NCBI RefSeq assembly: GCF_016743775.1
Contig: NZ_JAEQMY010000001.1
Location: forward strand, 62,001 to 126,000
Length of the DNA: 64,000 bases
Source of the DNA: Microvirga aerilata
GTDB taxonomy: Bacteria > Pseudomonadota > Alphaproteobacteria > Rhizobiales > Beijerinckiaceae
Direction: 5' to 3'
This document shows, piece by piece, positions 26,405-34,892 of this stretch (the first letter of the stretch is position 1; each line of letters opens with the position of its first letter). A program made the translations under genes and the position numbers. The notes under the pieces are model-generated. The model was not told the origin of the DNA. It saw nothing but the letters and a program-made list of their open reading frames with translations, and ran no database searches.

Positions 26405-27159
26405 GCCGCCACCTGTGCCCGGCCCTCGTCCATGGCGGCGCGCATGGCCCGCACCGCCTCGTCGAGCCCGAGGAAGATGGCCTCGCCGATAAGGGAATGG
26501 CCGATGTTGAGCTCCACGATCTGGGGGATGGCCGCGACCGGGCGAACCGAATCGAGGGCGAGGCCGTGACCGGCATGGATCTCGAGGCCGATTTTCGCGC
26601 CATGTTCGGCAGCCCGGCGCAGGCGCTCCAGCTCGTGGGCGATCCTGGCCCCGTCGCCTTCGACCACGGCCTCGCAGTAGGTGCCCGTGTGAAGCTCCAC
26701 CACGGGAGCCCCCAGGTCGCAGGCTGCGTCCATGACGGCGATCTCCGGTTCGACGAAAAGGGACACCCTGATGCCCTCGCCTTTCAGCTCCTGAATGACA
26801 GGACGCAGATGGGCATGGCCGCCGATGATGTCGAGCCCCCCTTCGGTGGTGCGCTCCTCCCGCTTCTCGGGAACGAGGCAGGCCGCATGGGGGTGCAGCC
26901 TTGTGGCGAGACCCACCATCTCCGTGGTCGCCGCCATCTCGAAGTTCAGCGGCACGAAGAGCTGGCGCTTGAGGCGCTCCATGTCCTCGTCCCGGATATG
27001 CCGCCGGTCCTCGCGCAGGTGGGCCGTGATCCCATCGGCCCCGGCGAGAACCGCCAGATGGGCGGCCCGGATCGGGTCAGGGTAGGCGCCGCCGCGGGCG
27101 TTCCGCACGGTCGCGACATGGTCGATGTTGACGCCAAGGCGAAGAGGAGGAGCTTTCAT
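26401..27159 (-). CDS. pdxJ: Pyridoxine 5'-phosphate synthase
   Basis: Joins 1-deoxyxylulose 5-phosphate and 3-amino-2-oxopropyl phosphate into pyridoxine 5'-phosphate, the last ring-forming step of DXP-dependent vitamin B6 synthesis. It starts with [19 protein letters not shown] (catalytic His/Arg region), then [25 protein letters not shown] and the phosphate-binding [14 protein letters not shown]. 252 aa, normal. First gene of pdxJ-acpS-lepB-rnc-era; its promoter should lie in the repeat-rich region to the right. Confidence 0.97.
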   Translation of the reverse strand: MKAPPLRLGVNIDHVATVRNARGGAYPDPIRAAHLAVLAGADGITAHLREDRRHIRDEDMERLKRQLFVPLNFEMAATTEMVGLATRLHPHAACLVPEKREERTTEGGLDIIGGHAHLRPVIQELKGEGIRVSLFVEPEIAVMDAACDLGAPVVELHTGTYCEAVVEGDGARIAHELERLRRAAEHGAKIGLEIHAGHGLALDSVRPVAAIPQIVELNIGHSLIGEAIFLGLDEAVRAMRAAMDEGRAQVAA

Positions 27160-27961
27160 AAGGGTGTTTTAGCCTAGACGGGCCGATTGACCAGAGTTCT
27201 CGCGCCGTCCGGCGGCGCTATCAACGGCAAATCGACGCGCTGCGTCAGCCCCGCGGTCCGTGGGATCGGGTGGGGAATCCGTGGCGCTGGGCTTGGGCGT
27301 GGATCCCCTTCCCTCGCTGCGCTCGCCGGGGATGACAGCGTAGCGCTGGCCTTACACACTCACCTCAGTGTCATTCCCGGCCGGAGCGTAGCGGAGGAGA
27401 AGGGAATCCATAGTGCTGAGCGTGGAAGTGGATCCCCTTCCCGGTCCTTTCGGACCGCCGGGGATGACAGCGGAGCACTCACCTCGGTGTCATTCCCGGC
27501 CGGAGCGAAAGCGGAGGGGAAGGGAATCCACTCGCAGCCTCAACACCCGTGTCCCTTCCCTCGACTGCGGCTCGGCCTGCGCATGACAACCTTCCCTTCA
27601 TGGCCGCCCGGGGAACGGTCCCGGCCACCCCGTTTCGAGGAATGCGGCGCCCTTGAGCATCGGGATCACCGGCACGAGGCCGGTGATGACGGCGCACCGA
27701 CGCGTTTGCATTCCCCATTTGCATTCCCGGCCCAAATCGACTATAGCCCCCGCTTCGCGTTCGCTCCGGCCGGGGGCTGAACGGACGGTGTGGCTTGGCC
27801 ATGCAGGGTTTTTGCGAACCCGTCGTCCCGTGTCTCCGCCTTCGACAATCGCTCGGGCCTTGCAGGCTCGAAGGGCTTGGCGCCGATCGGATGCGCGAAA
27901 CGGCCGAGACACTCGTCAAAACAGTGCAAGGCTTGTCCTCAAACCCTGAGAAAGGCCCACT
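27160..27961. other. Divergent intergenic region, ~800 bp, repeat-rich
   Basis: Lies between pdxJ (minus) and rpsF (plus). The left half is filled with alternating ~40-bp repeats (27301-27531, listed separately) and a degenerate further copy near 27551-27586. A second palindrome type (ATCACCGG paired with CCGGTGAT, 27665-27687) follows. AGCCCCC near 27743 and GGGGGCT near 27773 form another possible hairpin. The last ~180 bases probably hold the ribosomal protein promoter and leader; I could not identify an S6:S18 leader with confidence. Open frames here are not supported as genes. Confidence 0.6.
27301..27531. repeat. Cluster of four ~40-bp intergenic repeats in alternating orientation
   Basis: Units that read GGATCCCCTTCCC ... 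GCCGGGGATGACA lie at 27301-27339 and 27429-27471. Their inverted form (TGTCATTCCCGGCCGGAGC ... AAGGGAATCCA) lies at 27369-27411 and 27488-27531. Each pair can fold into a long imperfect hairpin. The same units recur near 42.9-43.1 kb and 49.9 kb, with decayed copies at 7.6 and 30.3 kb. The arrangement resembles the BIME mosaics of other bacteria. Confidence 0.85.
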
Positions 27962-28366
27962 ATGCCTCTCTATGAGCATATCTTCATGGCTCGCCAGGAT
28001 GTCACCCCGCAGCAGGTCGAGGCTATGGTCGACCAGTACAAGGGCGTCATCGAGCAGAATGGCGGCAGCGTCGACAAGACCGAGATGTGGGGCGTGAAGT
28101 CCCTCGCCTACCGCATCAAGAAGAACCGCAAGGCGCACTTCACGATGTTCAACCTCAACGCTCCCGCTCCGGCGGTTGCCGAGATGGAACGTCAGATGCG
28201 CATCAACGAAGACATCCTTCGCTTCATGACCATCAAGGTGGAAGAGCTCGAGACCGAGCCGTCCGTGATGATGCAGAAGCGTGACCGCGACGAGCGCAAG
28301 GACCGGGAGCGCCGTGAGCGCGACGGCGGCAGCTTCGAAGGCGGCAACGAAGGCGAGGAGGCTTAA
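27962..28366 (+). CDS. rpsF: 30S ribosomal protein S6
   Basis: Small-subunit protein that binds 16S rRNA as a pair with S18. It starts [20 protein letters not shown] and has the core [19 protein letters not shown] segment (seen as [19 protein letters not shown]). At 134 aa it has the charged C-terminal extension ([18 protein letters not shown]) usual in alphaproteobacteria. AGAAAGG lies just upstream. First gene of rpsF-rpsR-DUF2232-rplI. Confidence 0.97.
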   Translation: MPLYEHIFMARQDVTPQQVEAMVDQYKGVIEQNGGSVDKTEMWGVKSLAYRIKKNRKAHFTMFNLNAPAPAVAEMERQMRINEDILRFMTIKVEELETEPSVMMQKRDRDERKDRERRERDGGSFEGGNEGEEA

Positions 28367-28368
28367 TC

Positions 28369-28629
28369 ATGGCATTTGGTGCTACTGGTGGCGCAGCCGG
28401 CGGCGGTCGCCGTCCGTTCTTCCGTCGTCGCAAGACCTGCCCGTTCTCCGGCCCGAACGCGCCGAAGATCGACTACAAGGACACGAAGCTCCTGTCCCGC
28501 TACATCTCCGAGCGCGGCAAGATCGTTCCGTCCCGCATCACGGCCGTGTCGGCCAAGAAGCAGCGCGAGCTCGCCCAGGCGATCAAGCGCGCCCGCTTCC
28601 TGGGCCTCCTGCCCTACGTGATCCGCTAA
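28369..28629 (+). CDS. rpsR: 30S ribosomal protein S18
   Basis: Partner of S6 in the 30S platform. [36 protein letters not shown] is the family core, followed by [31 protein letters not shown]. 86 aa with a Gly/Ala-rich N-terminus ([14 protein letters not shown]). It starts two bases after the rpsF stop, with GGCGAGGAGGC as ribosome binding site inside the rpsF end. Confidence 0.97.
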   Translation: MAFGATGGAAGGGRRPFFRRRKTCPFSGPNAPKIDYKDTKLLSRYISERGKIVPSRITAVSAKKQRELAQAIKRARFLGLLPYVIR

Positions 28630-28639
28630 GCAAGACCTC

Positions 28640-28664
28640 GACGGGCCGCCCTCCGCGGCCCGTC
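28640..28664 (+). terminator. Intercistronic hairpin after rpsR
   Basis: GACGGGCCGC at 28640-28649 pairs perfectly with 28655-28664 across a 5-base loop, 11 bases after rpsR. Without a T-run it is more likely a partial terminator or an mRNA-stabilising structure, letting the small ribosomal proteins be made in excess over the downstream membrane protein. Confidence 0.55.
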
Positions 28665-28756
28665 TCCCTACCAGATCGCCCAGCGGTGAGAACCCGCCGG
28701 GTCAGTTGGGGCCAGCCGCCCCTAACCCTGCCGGTGAGCAGCGGGACAGCGAGACC

Positions 28757-29722
28757 ATGAATTTTGTTGCAACAGGCATAGGCGCAGGGCTCGTTTCAGC
28801 CCTCCTGACCGCGGTGATCGTCAAGGCGACACCGCTTGCGGCCCTGTTGTATCTCCTTGCCCCCATCCCCGTTCTGATCGTGTCCCTTGGCTGGGATCAC
28901 CGCTCCGGCCTCGTCGCGGCCGTCGTAGGCGGGCTTGCCATCGCGGTCTTCCTGTCGCCGCTCAGCGGGCTTGGCTTTGCGCTCATCACGGCCCTGCCCG
29001 CCTGGTGGCTGTCCTATCTGGCCCTGCTCGGGCGCCCCGATGCCGACGGCGCCATGGAATGGTACCCGGTCGGGCGCCTCCTGGCCTGGGTTGCAGCCAC
29101 GGCCGCGCTCACCATCGCTGCCGCCGGCCTGCTGTCCACGGGCGGCGACTACGCGGCCTTCCACCAGAGCGCCCGCAGCGTGTCCGAAGCCTTCGTGAAC
29201 GCCCAGTTCGCGCCCGCCGGGCCCGAGGGCCTCGATGCCGACACCCGCGAGCAGCTGATCGGTCTGTTGACCCGGCTGACGCCTTTCCTGTCGGCCCAGG
29301 GCTTTGCCACCGTGTTGGCGCTTTATCTCTGGGCGGCCGCCCGAATCGTCCAGGCCTCCAAGCGGCTGCCGCGCCCCTGGGCGCCGGTGCCGGAACTCGC
29401 GATGCCGCGGGCCGCCGGGGTGGTCCTGATCGTCGCCCTCGTGATGGCAACCGTGGACGGGTTCATCGGCGTGCTGGGAATGGCCCTGTCGGGGGCCTTC
29501 CTCATGGCCTTTGCCCTGCAGGGCCTTGCCGCCATCCATGACCGGACCCGAGGCAAGTCCGGCCGCGCCTTCATTCTGTCGACACTCTATGTGCTCGTCT
29601 TCGTCACCCAGGGCATCCTGATGGTTGCCCTTGCCCTGTTCGGCTTGGCCGACACGACCTTCGGCCTGCGTCGCCGCTTCGGCGGCAGCAGGCCGAAACA
29701 GCCACCAACCCTTTCTGCCTGA
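28757..29722 (+). CDS. DUF2232 multi-pass membrane protein
   Basis: 321-aa integral membrane protein of unknown function, of the DUF2232 family that sits between rpsR and rplI in many alphaproteobacteria. About eight hydrophobic segments are visible, beginning [20 protein letters not shown] and [18 protein letters not shown] and ending near [29 protein letters not shown] chose ATG 28757 because the membrane segment begins there; an in-frame ATG at 28706 adds 17 polar residues. Position inside a ribosomal protein operon suggests co-expression, not a known role. Confidence 0.85.
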   Translation: MNFVATGIGAGLVSALLTAVIVKATPLAALLYLLAPIPVLIVSLGWDHRSGLVAAVVGGLAIAVFLSPLSGLGFALITALPAWWLSYLALLGRPDADGAMEWYPVGRLLAWVAATAALTIAAAGLLSTGGDYAAFHQSARSVSEAFVNAQFAPAGPEGLDADTREQLIGLLTRLTPFLSAQGFATVLALYLWAAARIVQASKRLPRPWAPVPELAMPRAAGVVLIVALVMATVDGFIGVLGMALSGAFLMAFALQGLAAIHDRTRGKSGRAFILSTLYVLVFVTQGILMVALALFGLADTTFGLRRRFGGSRPKQPPTLSA

Positions 29723-29745
29723 TCACGAACCTAAAGGAGAAAACC

Positions 29746-30312
29746 ATGGAAGTGATCCTTCTCGAGCGCGTCGCAAAGCTCGGCCAGATGGGCGAGACCG
29801 TAAAGGTCCGCTCCGGCTATGCACGCAACTTCCTCCTGCCGCGCGGCAAGGCTCTGCGCGCCACGGAGGGCAACAAGAAGCATTTCGAGACCCAGCGCGC
29901 CCAGCTCGAGGCCACCAACCTGGAGCGCCGCAAAGACGCGGAGGCTGTCGGCGAGAAGCTGAACGGCCAGAGCTTCATCATCCTGCGCCAGTCGGGCGAG
30001 ACCGGCGTGCTCTACGGCTCGGTGTCCACCCGCGACCTGGCCGAGATCATGACCCAGAACGGCTTCACGGTGGACCGCAACCAGATTGCGCTCAACCAGC
30101 CGATCAAGACCATCGGCCTTCACACGGTCCCGGTCGCCCTCCATCCGGAGGTCGAGGTTCAGGTGACGATCAACGTCGCCCGCAGCCCCGAGGAAGCCGA
30201 GCGTCAGGCGCGCGGCGAGGCCGTCACCACCCGTGACGAGCTGGATCTCGACGATCTCGGCCTCGAGGTCGGCGCAGCTCTTGCCGAAGCCGGCGGCGAC
30301 GACGAGGCCTAA
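29746..30312 (+). CDS. rplI: 50S ribosomal protein L9
   Basis: Binds 23S rRNA near the L1 stalk and affects reading-frame maintenance. Signature [36 protein letters not shown] at the N-terminus; the C-terminal domain starts near [18 protein letters not shown]. 188 aa with an acidic tail ([18 protein letters not shown]) as usual in this group. AAAGGAG precedes the ATG. Last gene before the terminator at 30474. Confidence 0.97.
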   Translation: MEVILLERVAKLGQMGETVKVRSGYARNFLLPRGKALRATEGNKKHFETQRAQLEATNLERRKDAEAVGEKLNGQSFIILRQSGETGVLYGSVSTRDLAEIMTQNGFTVDRNQIALNQPIKTIGLHTVPVALHPEVEVQVTINVARSPEEAERQARGEAVTTRDELDLDDLGLEVGAALAEAGGDDEA

Positions 30313-30687
30313 GCCGCTTCCGTCGTCACCGGCCGTAGCGTCAGCGGACGGGACGGGGATCCATAGCCAGAGCGCTCAATGGTGAATCCCCTTGCCGCAC
30401 TCTGTTTGCCGGTGTGACAGGAAAGCGATCAAGCTCGACCGCTTGTTCTAGTTCTCGATTTGTTCTAAATTAGCGCTCTCCGTCGATTCGACGGGGAGCG
30501 TTTTTCTTTGGGTTTCGGGGCTGCCGGAGAGTCAAGCCATGGCGCCTGCGAAAAGATGAACGGTGTGAGAATCGAGGACAGCGAGGACAGATCACGCCAA
30601 GGTTCGGCTTCGTGTCTGCCCGGCAACCTTTAGGACACCATTTGCGGTCTAAGAGACTCTAACCCTTTCCTGTTTTCGGAGCGCCAG
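30313..30687. other. Intergenic region rplI-dnaB, 375 bp
   Basis: Contains two decayed units of the ~40-bp repeat family in opposite orientation (about 30321-30363 and 30382-30420), then the terminator at 30474-30509, then ~180 bases that should hold the dnaB promoter. No RNA gene is recognised. Confidence 0.5.
30474..30509 (+). terminator. Strong intrinsic terminator after rplI
   Basis: A 12-bp stem (30474-30485 with 30489-30500, one G-U pair, 3-base loop) is followed by TTTTTCTTT. It is the best Rho-independent terminator in the window. It ends the rpsF-rpsR-DUF2232-rplI transcript and implies a separate dnaB promoter. Confidence 0.9.
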
Positions 30688-32181
30688 ATGGCCACCGCCA
30701 ATGCCCTGATCGCCCGCCTCGAAGCTGCCGAGCCGCAGTTTCGGACGCCTCCCAGCAACATCGAGGCCGAACAGGCCCTGCTGGGCGCGATCCTGGTGAA
30801 CAACGACGCCTATTACCGCGTCTCCGATTTCCTCGAGGCCGCCCACTTCATCGAAGACCTGCACCGGCGCATCTATGAGGTGGCGACGAGCCTGATCAAG
30901 GCCGGCAAGGTGGCGACCCCGATCACCATGAAAACGTTCCTGGGCGACCAGGACCTGGGCGGCATCACCGTCTCCCAGTACCTCGCCCGCCTCGCCGCCG
31001 AGGCGACCACGGTCATCAACGCCGAGGATTACGGCCGGACCATCTACGACCTCGCGGTGCGCCGGAACCTGATCAATATCGGCGAGGACATCGTCAACAA
31101 CGCCTTCGACGCCCCGGTGGAGAACTCACCGCGCGAGCAGATCGAGGAGGCGGAACGGCGTCTCTACGCCATCGCCGAGACGGGCCGCGCCGACGGGGGC
31201 TTCCAGCGCTTCTCCGATGCGCTCACCGCCGCTATCGACATGGCGGCCGCCGCCTACAAGCGCGAGGGCGCATTGTCCGGCGTCTCGACGGGGCTTGTCG
31301 ATCTCGACAAGTCCCTCGGCGGCCTCCAGCCGTCCGACCTGATCATCCTGGCCGGACGTCCGGCCATGGGCAAGACCTCGCTCGTCACGAACATCGCGTT
31401 CAACATCGCCAAGGCCTACAGGGCCGAGAAGCAGCAGGACGGACACCTGAAAACCGTCAATGGCGGCATCGTCGGCTTCTTCTCCCTGGAAATGTCGGCG
31501 GAGCAGCTGGCGACGCGTATCATCGCGGAGCAATCGGGCGTGCCGTCCTACAAGATCCGCCGCGGCGACATGCGCGAGGACGACTTCTACAAGATCACGG
31601 AAGCTGCTCGCGAGATGCAGTCGATCCCCTTCTACATCGACCAGACCGGCGGCATCTCCATTGCCCAGCTCACCGCCCGCGCCCGGCGCCTCAAGCGCCA
31701 GCGCGGCCTCGACGTTCTCATCGTCGACTACCTCCAGCTCCTCTCGGGCTCCTCCAAGAAGGGCGAGAACCGGGTGCAGGAGCTCACCGAGATCACCACC
31801 GGCCTCAAGGCGCTGGCCAAGGAGCTGTCGGTTCCGCTCATCGCCCTGTCCCAGCTCTCCCGTCAGGTGGAGTCCCGCGACGACAAGAGGCCGCAGCTCT
31901 CCGACCTTCGTGAATCGGGCTCGATCGAGCAGGACGCCGACGTGGTCATGTTCGTTTACCGCGAGGAGTACTATCTTAAGAACAAGGAGCCGAAACCCGG
32001 CACCGAGGAATACTTCAAGTGGCAGACGGAAATGGACCAGGTGCATGGCAAGGCCGAGGTGATCATCGGCAAGCAGCGTCACGGCCCCACGGGCACCGTG
32101 CAGCTGGCCTTCCAGGCCGACATCACCCGCTTCACCAACCTTGCGGATGAAGACAAACTCCCTGAACGGATTGGCGATTGA
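30688..32181 (+). CDS. dnaB: Replicative DNA helicase DnaB
   Basis: Hexameric helicase that unwinds DNA at the replication fork. The N-terminal domain starts at PPSNIEAEQALLGAILVNNDAYY. The RecA-like motor has Walker A AGRPAMGKTSLVTNIAFN, Walker B LDVLIVDYLQLLSG, and the DnaB-specific SQLSRQVESRDDKRPQLSDLRESGSIEQDADVV. 497 aa is typical; no intein. The following alr start overlaps its stop by four bases. Confidence 0.97.
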   Translation: MATANALIARLEAAEPQFRTPPSNIEAEQALLGAILVNNDAYYRVSDFLEAAHFIEDLHRRIYEVATSLIKAGKVATPITMKTFLGDQDLGGITVSQYLARLAAEATTVINAEDYGRTIYDLAVRRNLINIGEDIVNNAFDAPVENSPREQIEEAERRLYAIAETGRADGGFQRFSDALTAAIDMAAAAYKREGALSGVSTGLVDLDKSLGGLQPSDLIILAGRPAMGKTSLVTNIAFNIAKAYRAEKQQDGHLKTVNGGIVGFFSLEMSAEQLATRIIAEQSGVPSYKIRRGDMREDDFYKITEAAREMQSIPFYIDQTGGISIAQLTARARRLKRQRGLDVLIVDYLQLLSGSSKKGENRVQELTEITTGLKALAKELSVPLIALSQLSRQVESRDDKRPQLSDLRESGSIEQDADVVMFVYREEYYLKNKEPKPGTEEYFKWQTEMDQVHGKAEVIIGKQRHGPTGTVQLAFQADITRFTNLADEDKLPERIGD

Positions 32182-33344
32182 CCGAGCTTCACTCTCACAC
32201 CAACCTGACCGCCCCCATCCCTGCGAGCGGCGCCGGCGGCGTCCTGCATATCGACCTGGACGCCCTGGCGGCGAACTGGCGCGCCCTGCGCGACGCCGCA
32301 GGCGGGGCCGAGACCGCGGCCGTGGTGAAGGCGAACGCCTACGGCACGGGCATCGAGAAGGCCGTGCCGGCCCTCGGCAGGGCGGGCTGCCGCACGTTCT
32401 TCGTGGCGCATCTGAGCGAGGCCGTGCGCGCCCGCGCCGTCGCGTACGATGCCACGATCTATGTGCTGAACGGGCTCCTTCCCGGCACCGCTCCCTCCTA
32501 CGCGGAGCACGATCTGCGCCCGGTTCTCGGTTCCTTCGAGGAGATCGAGGAATGGGCAGGCTTCTGCCGTTCCCAGAACCACAGGCTCAAGGCCGCGATC
32601 CATGTGGACACGGGAATGAACCGGCTGGGGCTCACCGTGCCGCAGGGCCTGATGCTGAAGGACACGGCCGCGCTGCAGGATTTCGAGACGGCTCTGCTCA
32701 TGAGCCATTTCGTCAGCGCCGAGGAAAGCGACAATCCGCTCAACCGGCAGCAGGCGGAGGCCTTCGAGGCAGTCAGGTCGTCGCTGCCTCACGTGCCGGC
32801 ATCGCTGTCGAACTCCTCCGGCATCTTCCTGCGCGACAAGCCGCACTACGACTTGGTGCGCCCCGGCTATGCGCTCTACGGCGGCAACCCGACGCCTGAC
32901 CTGGACAACCCCATGCGCCCCGTCATCGGCCTCGAGGGCCGGATCGTGCAGCTGCGCTGGGTCGAGGCGGAGCATACGGTCGGGTACAACGGCCGCTGGC
33001 TGGCCCTGAGCAAACGCCGCATCGCCACCATCTCGGTGGGCTACGCTGACGGCTACCCGCGCTCCTCCAGCGCGCGCGGCAAGAGCGGCGAGGAGCTGCT
33101 TGCCGGGGTGGCTCTCGTGGCGGGGCAGCGCTGCCCGTTTGCCGGCAACGTCTCCATGGATCTGCTTGCGGTGGATGTGACCGACGTGCCCGAGGCCCAG
33201 GTGAAGCGCGGCGATCCCGTCACCCTCATCGGGGGCGAGCTGACGCTGGACGAGGTCGGCCGCCGCGCCGGCACCATCGGATACGAGATCCTGACCAACC
33301 TGGGATCCCGCTACGCCCGCACCTACAGCGGGGATGCCGGCTGA
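32178..33344 (+). CDS. alr: Alanine racemase
   Basis: PLP enzyme that makes D-alanine for peptidoglycan. The PLP lysine is K51 in AAVVKANAYGTG, and the catalytic tyrosine region is ATISVGYADGYPRS. 388 aa. It starts with TTG at 32178, overlapping the dnaB stop (TTGA); no better start precedes the conserved VLHIDLDALAANWR. Its own stop overlaps the radA ATG (TGATG). Coupled to dnaB and radA. Confidence 0.95.
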   Translation: MTELHSHTNLTAPIPASGAGGVLHIDLDALAANWRALRDAAGGAETAAVVKANAYGTGIEKAVPALGRAGCRTFFVAHLSEAVRARAVAYDATIYVLNGLLPGTAPSYAEHDLRPVLGSFEEIEEWAGFCRSQNHRLKAAIHVDTGMNRLGLTVPQGLMLKDTAALQDFETALLMSHFVSAEESDNPLNRQQAEAFEAVRSSLPHVPASLSNSSGIFLRDKPHYDLVRPGYALYGGNPTPDLDNPMRPVIGLEGRIVQLRWVEAEHTVGYNGRWLALSKRRIATISVGYADGYPRSSSARGKSGEELLAGVALVAGQRCPFAGNVSMDLLAVDVTDVPEAQVKRGDPVTLIGGELTLDEVGRRAGTIGYEILTNLGSRYARTYSGDAG

Positions 33345-34747
33345 TGGCCAAGCAGCGTCATCCCGCCTTTACGTGCCAGGAATGCGGCGCGGTCTACAAC
33401 CGCTGGAAAGGCAAGTGCGAGGCCTGCGGCGGCTGGAACACCATTGTCGAGGAAGCCGGCTCCGCAAGCCCCATGGCAGGGCCCGTCGCCACGCGTCCGT
33501 CTCGCGCCAAAGGCCGGATCTTCCCGCTCGAGGGTCTCCAGGGGGAGACCAAGGAAGCGCCGCGCACGCCCTCCGGCATCGCCGAGCTCGACCGGGTCAC
33601 CGGCGGCGGCTTCGTGCACGGCTCCATCATTCTGCTGGGCGGCGACCCGGGCATCGGAAAGTCGACCCTCCTGATGCAGGCCTCGGCGGCCCTCGCCCTT
33701 CGGGGCGAGCGCGTGGCTTACATCTCAGGCGAGGAGGCGGTGGCGCAGGTGCGCCTGCGCGCCGAGCGCCTGGGGCTCGGTCAGGCGCCGGTCGAGCTCG
33801 CCTCCGAGACCAATGTCGAGGACATCATCGCCACCTTGAGCCAGGGCCGCCCGCCGGCGCTCGCCATCATCGACTCGATCCAGACCATGTGGACCGAAAC
33901 GGTGGAATCGGCACCCGGAACCGTGACCCAGGTGCGCGGCTCGGCGCAGGCGCTTATCCGCTTCGCCAAGACAACCGGCACGGCCGTGATCCTCGTGGGC
34001 CACGTGACCAAGGACGGCCAGATCGCCGGCCCCCGCGTCGTGGAGCACATGGTGGACGCGGTGGTGTCCTTCGAGGGCGATACGGGCCACCATTTCCGGA
34101 TCATGCGCGCGGTGAAGAACCGCTTCGGCCCCACCGACGAGATCGGCGTGTTCGAGATGTCCGACCAGGGCCTGCGGGAAGTGCCGAACCCCTCCGAGTT
34201 GTTTCTGGCCGGCCGCGACATGGCAACCGCCGGAACGGCGGTGTTCGCCGGCATGGAGGGCACGCGCCCGCTGCTCGTGGAAATCCAGGCCCTCGTCGCC
34301 CCCTCGTCCCTCGGCACCCCGCGCCGGGCGGTCGTCGGCTGGGACCAGAGCCGGCTGTCCATGGTGCTCGCGGTGCTGGAGGCCCATGGCGGCCTGAAGC
34401 TCGGCATGCACGACGTCTACCTCAACGTCGCCGGCGGCCTGCGCATCACGGAACCCGCAGCGGACCTTGCGGCAGCCGCAGCCCTGGTCTCGTCCCTGTC
34501 CGGCAATCCCCTGCCGCCGGACACGGTCTATTTCGGCGAAATGGGCCTCTCCGGCGCGATACGGCCGGTCGCCCAGGAGCAGGCGCGCCTGAAGGAGGCG
34601 GCGAAGCTCGGCTTCTCAAGCGCCGTTGCCCCGGCTCCCCGCAACGACAAGGGCAAGAAGGAGCGCCCTTCTCTCGCAACTGCCTCTATCGGGCACATCA
34701 CAGACCTAGTGGCAAATATCGCCGTCAGCCGCCGCAGAGTGTCGTAA
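33344..34747 (+). CDS. radA: DNA repair protein RadA
   Basis: RecA-like ATPase that drives branch migration during recombination. N-terminal zinc finger C11-x2-C14 and C25-x2-C28 (FTCQECGAVYNRWKGKCEAC), Walker A GGDPGIGKSTLLMQ, the RadA-specific KNRFG motif (AVKNRFGPTDEIG) and a C-terminal Lon-like domain. 467 aa. Last gene of the dnaB-alr-radA unit. Confidence 0.97.
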   Translation: MAKQRHPAFTCQECGAVYNRWKGKCEACGGWNTIVEEAGSASPMAGPVATRPSRAKGRIFPLEGLQGETKEAPRTPSGIAELDRVTGGGFVHGSIILLGGDPGIGKSTLLMQASAALALRGERVAYISGEEAVAQVRLRAERLGLGQAPVELASETNVEDIIATLSQGRPPALAIIDSIQTMWTETVESAPGTVTQVRGSAQALIRFAKTTGTAVILVGHVTKDGQIAGPRVVEHMVDAVVSFEGDTGHHFRIMRAVKNRFGPTDEIGVFEMSDQGLREVPNPSELFLAGRDMATAGTAVFAGMEGTRPLLVEIQALVAPSSLGTPRRAVVGWDQSRLSMVLAVLEAHGGLKLGMHDVYLNVAGGLRITEPAADLAAAAALVSSLSGNPLPPDTVYFGEMGLSGAIRPVAQEQARLKEAAKLGFSSAVAPAPRNDKGKKERPSLATASIGHITDLVANIAVSRRRVS

Positions 34748-34825
34748 ATCTATTTCCACGAATACGAACATTTAGGTCGTTTGAGCCATCGGCCACCTCA
34801 AAAGACATCTAGGAATCTTTATATA

Positions 34826-34875
34826 AACGATCTATCATTGCGTAAACGCTGGCTAGTAGGAATAGATCGTTTTTT
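34826..34875 (+). promoter_or_regulatory. Hairpin with T-run in the leader of the RTX gene
   Basis: AAACGATCTAT at 34826-34836 pairs with ATAGATCGTTT at 34862-34872, followed by more T residues. Between the arms is a smaller hairpin, GCG-TAAA-CGC (34841-34850). It looks like an intrinsic terminator, 79 bases after radA, but lies only 18 bases before the ATG of the RTX gene. It may end radA transcripts, or be an attenuator or translation-control structure in the RTX leader. The region is much more A+T-rich than its neighbours. Confidence 0.6.
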
Positions 34876-34892
34876 ATGGGGAGACTGGAGAT

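Noticed and set aside
27301..27531. Possible CRISPR array
   Set aside because: Units alternate in orientation, vary in sequence, and the spacers are short and similar rather than unique; no cas genes.
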